Positions 58,811 to 64,000 of a stretch of 64,000 nt of DNA are shown piece by piece. The stretch is from Ceraceosorus guamensis (taxonomy: Eukaryota; Basidiomycota; Exobasidiomycetes; Ceraceosorales; Ceraceosoraceae). The DNA lies in NCBI RefSeq assembly GCF_003144195.1, contig NW_020290000.1, forward strand, positions 372,001 through 436,000. The letters run 5' to 3'. The position numbers and the translations under genes were made by a program. The notes beneath the pieces are model-generated. The model was not told the origin of the DNA. It ran no database searches and saw only the letters and a list, made by a program, of their open reading frames with translations. Each line of letters opens with the position of its first letter. The first letter of the stretch is position 1.

Positions 58811-61698
58811 ATGGCGGATCTTGGAAGTGCATCGGCTACTTTGCCAGGCAATGCGTACGCCGACGCTTTTGTTCGAGGTCAAGCCAGAGAAGGCGTGAGC
58901 CGAGTGCAGGCTCGGCTGGGCAAAGCCAGACATCTGAATGATGACCTGTGAGTGTTCCTAGGGGCTTGATCTGACGTGCGGTATTGTTCGTTGGCACTCA
59001 CGACCTACCTCGCTCTCACATCTCGCACCTCGCACAGAGCCGACTACTTTGCCGCGCGTCGAGAGGTAGAAGCAGCGTACCTCAAAGCTCTCTCGCGCAT
59101 CGCCAAGCGTCCTTTCATCTCTGATCCTACTGTCCTCGGCGCATTTGCACCAGTGTATGAGAGACTTGCGCTGGAGCTAGGCGAGCTCGCTTCCGTTCAT
59201 GGAGAGCTCGAAGGACGACTGGAAGAGGCAGAAGCGGTGCTTCGTACAGCATCAACGCGTGGAGAGTGGTCGAGAGTCAAGGAGGTGAGTGGGCAAGGCG
59301 ATGAATGATGTCCGAGTTGCGCCTTAAGGCTGAACTTTTCTCCTCGACATTGCTCACTTCACCAGCACGATGAGAGCGTGTCTGCTGCCCTCAGGGAAAT
59401 TGCAAGCTTAGAGTCGCAACTCGCAAAGGATCAGAAGAAAGCGGAGAGCGCTTCGTCGAAGAAGGTTGCTGCGGCCCAAAACAAAGCCAGCGAAACGGCT
59501 GCGCATTTAGCACAGGCAAACGATGCGTGGGAGACTGAAGCGCCTTTTGCTTTTGAGGCGTATCAAAGGATTGATCAGGCACGCTTAGATCTATTGAAAG
59601 AGACCATCACCAAATGGGAGACTGCTCAAAGTGATGCTGCGACAAGGCTCATGTCGACAGCTGAAAAGACGATGCAAGCCTCTCTAAGCTTCGACACACA
59701 AGCCGAGATGACGGAGTTCATCCTTAAGCAAGGCACCAGCAAAGGCTTGCCGTCTGTACAGGGGCGTCCTGATGCAACTATAAGAGCGCAACAAGGTGCC
59801 TCCCCGGTCACAAGTGCAAGTGCTCGTGGACCTGCTCCAGGTGCACCGACCCCTAGCAATGGTCGCAATGGAGCCGCGCCCGGCCTGGCGGAATTTGGAG
59901 GCGTAGGCAGTAGCACTGCGTCGATACATTCAACTGGTGCCGGGGCCCAAGACACTGCGAGTGTGGCTCAGCAACAGCCAACAGGAAGGGGTAGCACTCT
60001 CAAGTCTGCCTTGACGCGCATTGGCAGGGGTCGTTCCGGCAAAGGCGCAAATGAGATGTCGACTTCGTACGGCTCACTACCTGAGCAGCCCGACAGTATG
60101 GGACCTCCTCAAGTACCTGCTATCTCGTCGAGTGTCTCTCAGCGCGCTCCCCGTTTGTCGCTGAGTGGCAACGACGCCCGGGAAGGTCTTCCTCAAATCG
60201 GCATGGCACCCCTCGTGCCGACCACTAGAGGGGTGAGTCGCGATATGAGCGACCTTCGACAACCGGTCTGATTACTGATTTGAATTTCCATGCCAAACAG
60301 ACAAGTACCGAAGCATCTCCGGCCGCACCTCAAGTTGACGCTGAGGGCTACTCTATTCCACCACCAGACCGCAAGCCTTGGGAGCCAACCGCTGGGGCTT
60401 CGCTCATGGACGAGGACGCATCAGAAGAAATTTCAGATCTGTGCGTCACAAGCTCGCCCTCGTCTGGGTGCTCTGACTGACATCGCTCATCCCCTACCCT
60501 GCAAATGCGTCCCAGTCCTCGCGTGTCTGGCATGAACATCTCAAGTAAAGCGGTCACGCCTAAGCCCGAAGACTCTGCACAGGACCAGGCCGCCCTCGAA
60601 CGTGTACGCAGCACCTTGCTCACGGCGCGGACTCCACCGACTGCCCCATCCCGCCGGAATACCACCCGGAGAGACCGCAGGGACGTGCGCAACACGACCT
60701 ACAATCCCAATCTCAACCTTGATGCGGGCACGTCGACTGCCACGGGTGGGGGATCAGTCGCGAGCCCGATCGCGGCATCGACTACAGCAAGCCGCTTCGA
60801 CCCAGACCGTACTCAAAGTATCGTCTCGATGACGTCGATGTCGGGTGCTGCTGGCAGCCCTTTCGAAGCCGCCAGCGCTGGTGTGGGAGGCGCAGCGGCA
60901 GCATCAGCTCCCGGCCTTCGCGCAGCTGTGACAGAGACTGTCAACGTCATCTTCGATGGCCGGGACATACAGCGCATCATGATTGTCGGAGAGCTGAGCG
61001 TCACTCTCAAAGACATTGGGACAACTGAGCCCTTGCATCTTCGGCTCGACGCATTCGAAGAGCTCGAGAAGGCGGCACCGAATCCAGCATTTGTACAGTC
61101 AATACCCGATCGACCTGGAGAATACAGGTTGGACGTGGCTAGTCTTGTGAGCAAAGGCGGGGCCGGCGTGTTGCTCAAGTATCAGCTGCATGTGTCGGAA
61201 AGCAGGAAGAGGGACTACGTTCCTTTGGACGTGGTTGCACAGTGGCGCTGTGAGCAACATCAAACATCTTTGCTTTGCAACTACACGCCAAACACAACCA
61301 ACAAGCTGCTCGCTTCTGGGATCGATGGCATGCCAAATGAGGTTGTCGCATCTACGCTGCAGGATGTCAGCTTCGTCGCCACGATCCAGCCCTCGAATGT
61401 GGCCGGACACATGAGCAAGCCTGTCGGGACTTGGTCAGCAGAGCACAAGAGAATGTTCTGGAAGCTCGATCACACGGAGGCCGCGAGTGCGGGCAAGGTA
61501 CTTGCGCGATTTCAGGTGGATGCACCCACCTCGCCCAGCGGCGTGCAAGTGAGATGGAAAGTGATTGGTCGCACCATCTCCGCGCTAGGCGTCAACGTAG
61601 TCAGCGACTCAACCATTGCGCCATCCGCTCTCCGATTCGATAGCGTGGCGCGGTCCACTGTATCGGGCAAATATGTCGCGAATCCAGTCCAGTCCTAG
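58811..61698 (+). CDS. SYP1: Syp1/FCHo-type muniscin (F-BAR plus mu-homology domain), five exons, 857 aa
   Basis: Muniscins are early endocytic adaptors: the F-BAR dimer bends the plasma membrane and the muHD binds cargo and other coat proteins. Exons 58811-58947, 59038-59284, 59366-60232, 60301-60440 and 60516-61698 sum to 2574 nt in frame. The N-terminus has AYADAFVRGQAREGVSRVQA and ADYFAARREVEAAYLKALSR, the F-BAR pattern, then helices to about residue 270. The middle (270-595) is Ser/Gly/Pro-rich. The muHD begins near residue 599 (VTETVNVIFDGRDIQRIMIV) and ends near YVANPVQS. An alternative start is unlikely because F-BAR begins directly after the ATG. Confidence 0.92.
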
Positions 61699-63288
61699 GA
61701 CCAGGATTGCGCTTCATAAGGGGCTCACCGTCATCTTCGCGCTGTCGCTCCTGAGAGTCACTCAGCCACTTCGTTCTTTCGTCTCACTGGAGGACTGCTT
61801 TGTGTTTTCGTTCATGTCACTTTCTTTATTATGCCCACGTTCACTTGTTTCGGGGCTCGCAAAGCCGAGCTCGATGTGTCCCTTTTGCGGTCAGCAATTC
61901 ATAACATCCACCCTCATCGACCGCATCAAGTCGTGCGGTCGGTCATGGCCTCGCTGTGCTACATTCCGTTCAGGATCCATCCCATCTGCTTTCGGCATCC
62001 ATCCCATCTGCTTTCGGCATCCATCTCATCTGCTTTCAGCATCCATCTCATCTCCTTGCGCAACCTGAACGACCGGCGAAATCGTCCGTGAGCTGCTTGG
62101 CTTGTGCTTGTGCCTGCTGCAGAGCCGTATCGCGGCACCGATGATGCCCCTGAAAGTCGAAGGTTCGAGCCGTATCCGGAGCGCGCCAGATACTCTTCAA
62201 CTTTCCATCCCTGACAAGCACCGAAGCCGTCGTCGGGCAACGCCGTTGCAGGTGCTGCAAGGGCCTCACCACGCAATCACCAGTGCCAGCATCGTGTGGG
62301 CTGCTCCTCCCTCACCCGTCTTGCCTCGCACAAAGAGCAAAGCTCTGTTGCTCCTACTTGCTGAGCCGCTGCAGACCTCTACATGAGCTGAGCCCCAGCG
62401 CCTGGCACCAAGTCCTTGCAGCATTAGTTGTCGACGACGATCGGTCACACCTCTCCTCTGCCAGGGCGAGCGAGCTCCGAGCTGTTCAATCCTTCGACAT
62501 CCCGTAGCAGCTGTAGTCGACCTTGCAACCGCGGACGGGGAATGTGTGGAGCTGCTTGCTACCCCGCCTAGGATTTGAACTGCGAGATTAATTTGACTCC
62601 ACAGTCCTCTTGGATTGCTTCAAGCTTCACACTAAAGCCAGCGCTCGAAAGTTTGCCTCTACCGGGATGCGCTACACTATGACAGTAGAGGAGCGGCGGT
62701 CTCGCCGCAAGAGCAGGAGACGCGGAAATGGGTTTGCTACTTTCCGCTGACAATGTACGTCTTCCCTTGCTGTGCATCCGCCGGCGCTCATCCCTACCGT
62801 AGACAGTCCCCGGCGAGTTCCCGATGGGCGACTTCCAAATGAACCTGCAACGGTCAGCCTCGTCCCACTATTGGGTGGTGGGCACGCGCTCAAGATAGCA
62901 TACTCAGGGGCCATCGGTCCGCCGCTCACGCGCAAAGACATCCCAATATCCCGTCACCCTCCACAACAATGCCGAATGAAGGGAGAAGGAAGTACCCCTG
63001 CGCTTTCTGGTGCGAGATTACCACATGCCCAGTAAACGGTGCCATTTCTGCCGGGTTGCTGTATGGATCCCAAGGCAGCGCGAGGGATCTGCGTGGCTGG
63101 GGTAGGTCTGACCAATGACCAATGTCACGCCACACCCTACTCCCTTACAAGACCCAAGTCTTGCCACCCTTTCTCGCTCGAAGAGCGCACTCCTTGTTTC
63201 CTCGCAACCAACTGCCAAAACCTCTTCTCCCCGAGCGCTACACCAAACGCGCATCATCTCTCTGCCAAGTCTGCGAGAGTCAAAGACC
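61699..63288. other. Intergenic region between SYP1 and the cutinase gene
   Basis: About 1.6 kb with a 22-bp tandem repeat near the SYP1 3' end and no supported gene. A tRNA-like T-loop word (AGTTCAAATCC on the minus strand, about 62570) is present but its stem does not pair. Confidence 0.4.
61974..62055. repeat. 22-bp tandem repeat, about 3.7 copies
   Basis: The unit is close to CATCCATCCCATCTGCTTTC plus GG. Copies begin at 61974, 61996, 62018 and 62040. The first two match except at the first base. The third differs by single bases, and the fourth is truncated. It lies about 275 bp after the SYP1 stop codon. Confidence 0.9.
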
Positions 63289-64000
63289 ATGAGACATTTG
63301 TCGTCCTACGCTCTGACGCTTGCTTTGGCGGGCGCACTCGGCGTGGCCTCCGCTCAGTCAGCGCGCCAAACATCTGAGATCTCCTCTCGCGATGGTTGTG
63401 GCAAGTACAGTGAGTCACGATTTTAGGAGTCACTTCGTCCTACCCCTCGTCTTGCGTCTTCCTTCTAGCCATGCCTAGCGTGCTTATCGTGGCAGACGAG
63501 CTGAGACGAGCAAGTCAAGGACTTCGCTTAGCTGGGAGACAGCGTCACTGACGCGCCCACGTCCATCACTATTCCAGCCATCATATCCACCAGAGGCACC
63601 GGCGAGATGCAAGGGCCATCTGCTGGCTTCGGGGGCATGATCCAGACAACCCTGTCCACCGTTGAAGGTGGTGAGGAATACGACACTGTATATCCAGCCG
63701 ACGCATCGCAGATGGGAACAGCAGGAACCGAAGACATTCTGAGGCAGGTGTCATCTACCTTGAGCGAGTGCCCAGACCACATGTTTGCCTTGCTGGGTTA
63801 TAGCCAAGGTGCGGCGCAGACCACCGCAGCGGTACAGCAGATTCCAGAAGATAGCGACGAGTTTGAAGCTGTCAAAGCCATCATCGTGATCGGAAATCCA
63901 AGTCGCGTTCCTGGTCTGCAGGGGGATGTCGATGACAATGGTCGCCAGAGTGGCAGCACAGGAGTGCAGGCCATGATGGGAGGGATACCGCAGTACTGGG
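63289..64000 (+). CDS. Cutinase-family serine esterase, partial (runs past the window end)
   Basis: Exon 1 is 63289-63409, and exon 2 starts at 63578 and is open to the window edge. Residues 1-22 are a signal peptide (MRHLSSYALTLALAGALG, then VASA). After GCGKY the mature domain shows STRGTGEMQGPSAGF, the oxyanion-hole region of the family. The nucleophile elbow is GYSQG at about 63796-63810 (Ser about 116), followed by IIVIGNPSRVPGLQ. The Asp and His of the triad should lie downstream, outside the window. Cutinase-fold enzymes are secreted and hydrolyse cutin, other polyesters or acetylxylan. Which substrate applies cannot be told. Confidence 0.88.

Noticed and set aside
62566-62700. tRNA-like T-loop word AGTTCAAATCC on the minus strand
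   Set aside because: Neither the T-stem nor an acceptor stem pairs, and no box A is placed correctly.
1-64000. CRISPR arrays, operons, Shine-Dalgarno sites, transposase or retroelement proteins
   Set aside because: None seen; the intron-rich gene structures and fungal protein families show a eukaryotic nuclear chromosome.

Overview
This window looks like a piece of a nuclear chromosome from a basidiomycete fungus, probably one of the Ustilaginomycotina (smut relatives). The lineage is an inference. What the sequence shows is protein-coding genes broken by short spliceosomal introns (about 50-170 nt, mostly GTGAGT-type donors and short CTAAC/CTGAC-like branch points), balanced base composition, compact gene spacing and a fungal gene set (YME2, SYP1, SUR7, fasciclin vacuolar protein, cutinase). 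I rebuilt the exon chains by hand from splice consensus, reading frame and family motifs. For most genes the exon lengths were summed and give an intact frame.

Layout. 1-2186: no supported gene. 2187-7906: a secreted protein and YME2, both on the minus strand. 8638-18256: a fasciclin-domain membrane protein, Gemin2, RAD18 and PYM. 18257-21720: a gene-poor stretch. 21721-31079: an MFS transporter, PEX12, QRI7 and a spartin/senescence-domain protein. 32206-33264: an intronless 2OG-Fe(II) oxygenase. 35339-42861: a SUR7/PalI protein, a second MFS transporter and a zinc-less MDR oxidoreductase. 43802-50839: RanGAP (RNA1) with a very long tail, eIF3g (TIF35) and a glycolipid transfer protein. 50840-54969: a second gene-poor stretch. 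54970-61698: an LrgA/LrgB-type membrane protein and the endocytic F-BAR/muHD adaptor SYP1. 63289-64000: the 5' part of a cutinase.

The genes do not form one pathway. They are core eukaryotic functions (mitochondrial DNA maintenance and tRNA t6A modification, snRNP assembly, exon-junction-complex recycling, post-replication repair, peroxisome import, Ran cycle, translation initiation, lipid transfer, endocytosis, eisosome/plasma membrane) mixed with fungal accessory genes (two MFS carriers, oxygenase, secreted protein, cutinase). No transposon, CRISPR array or rRNA was recognised, and no tRNA gene could be folded with confidence.

The most unusual items are: a RanGAP whose LRR core and acidic tail continue, through consensus introns in frame, into a ~695-residue Ala/Glu-rich tail that has no methionine until its last nine residues and carries a 20-residue tandem repeat; an LrgA/LrgB fusion with a ~350-residue disordered, Ser/Arg-rich insert; a set of start-codon exons only 11-31 nt long; and a family of short GAGTCA/ACTCACGA/ATTCACGA words scattered through nearly every intergenic gap.
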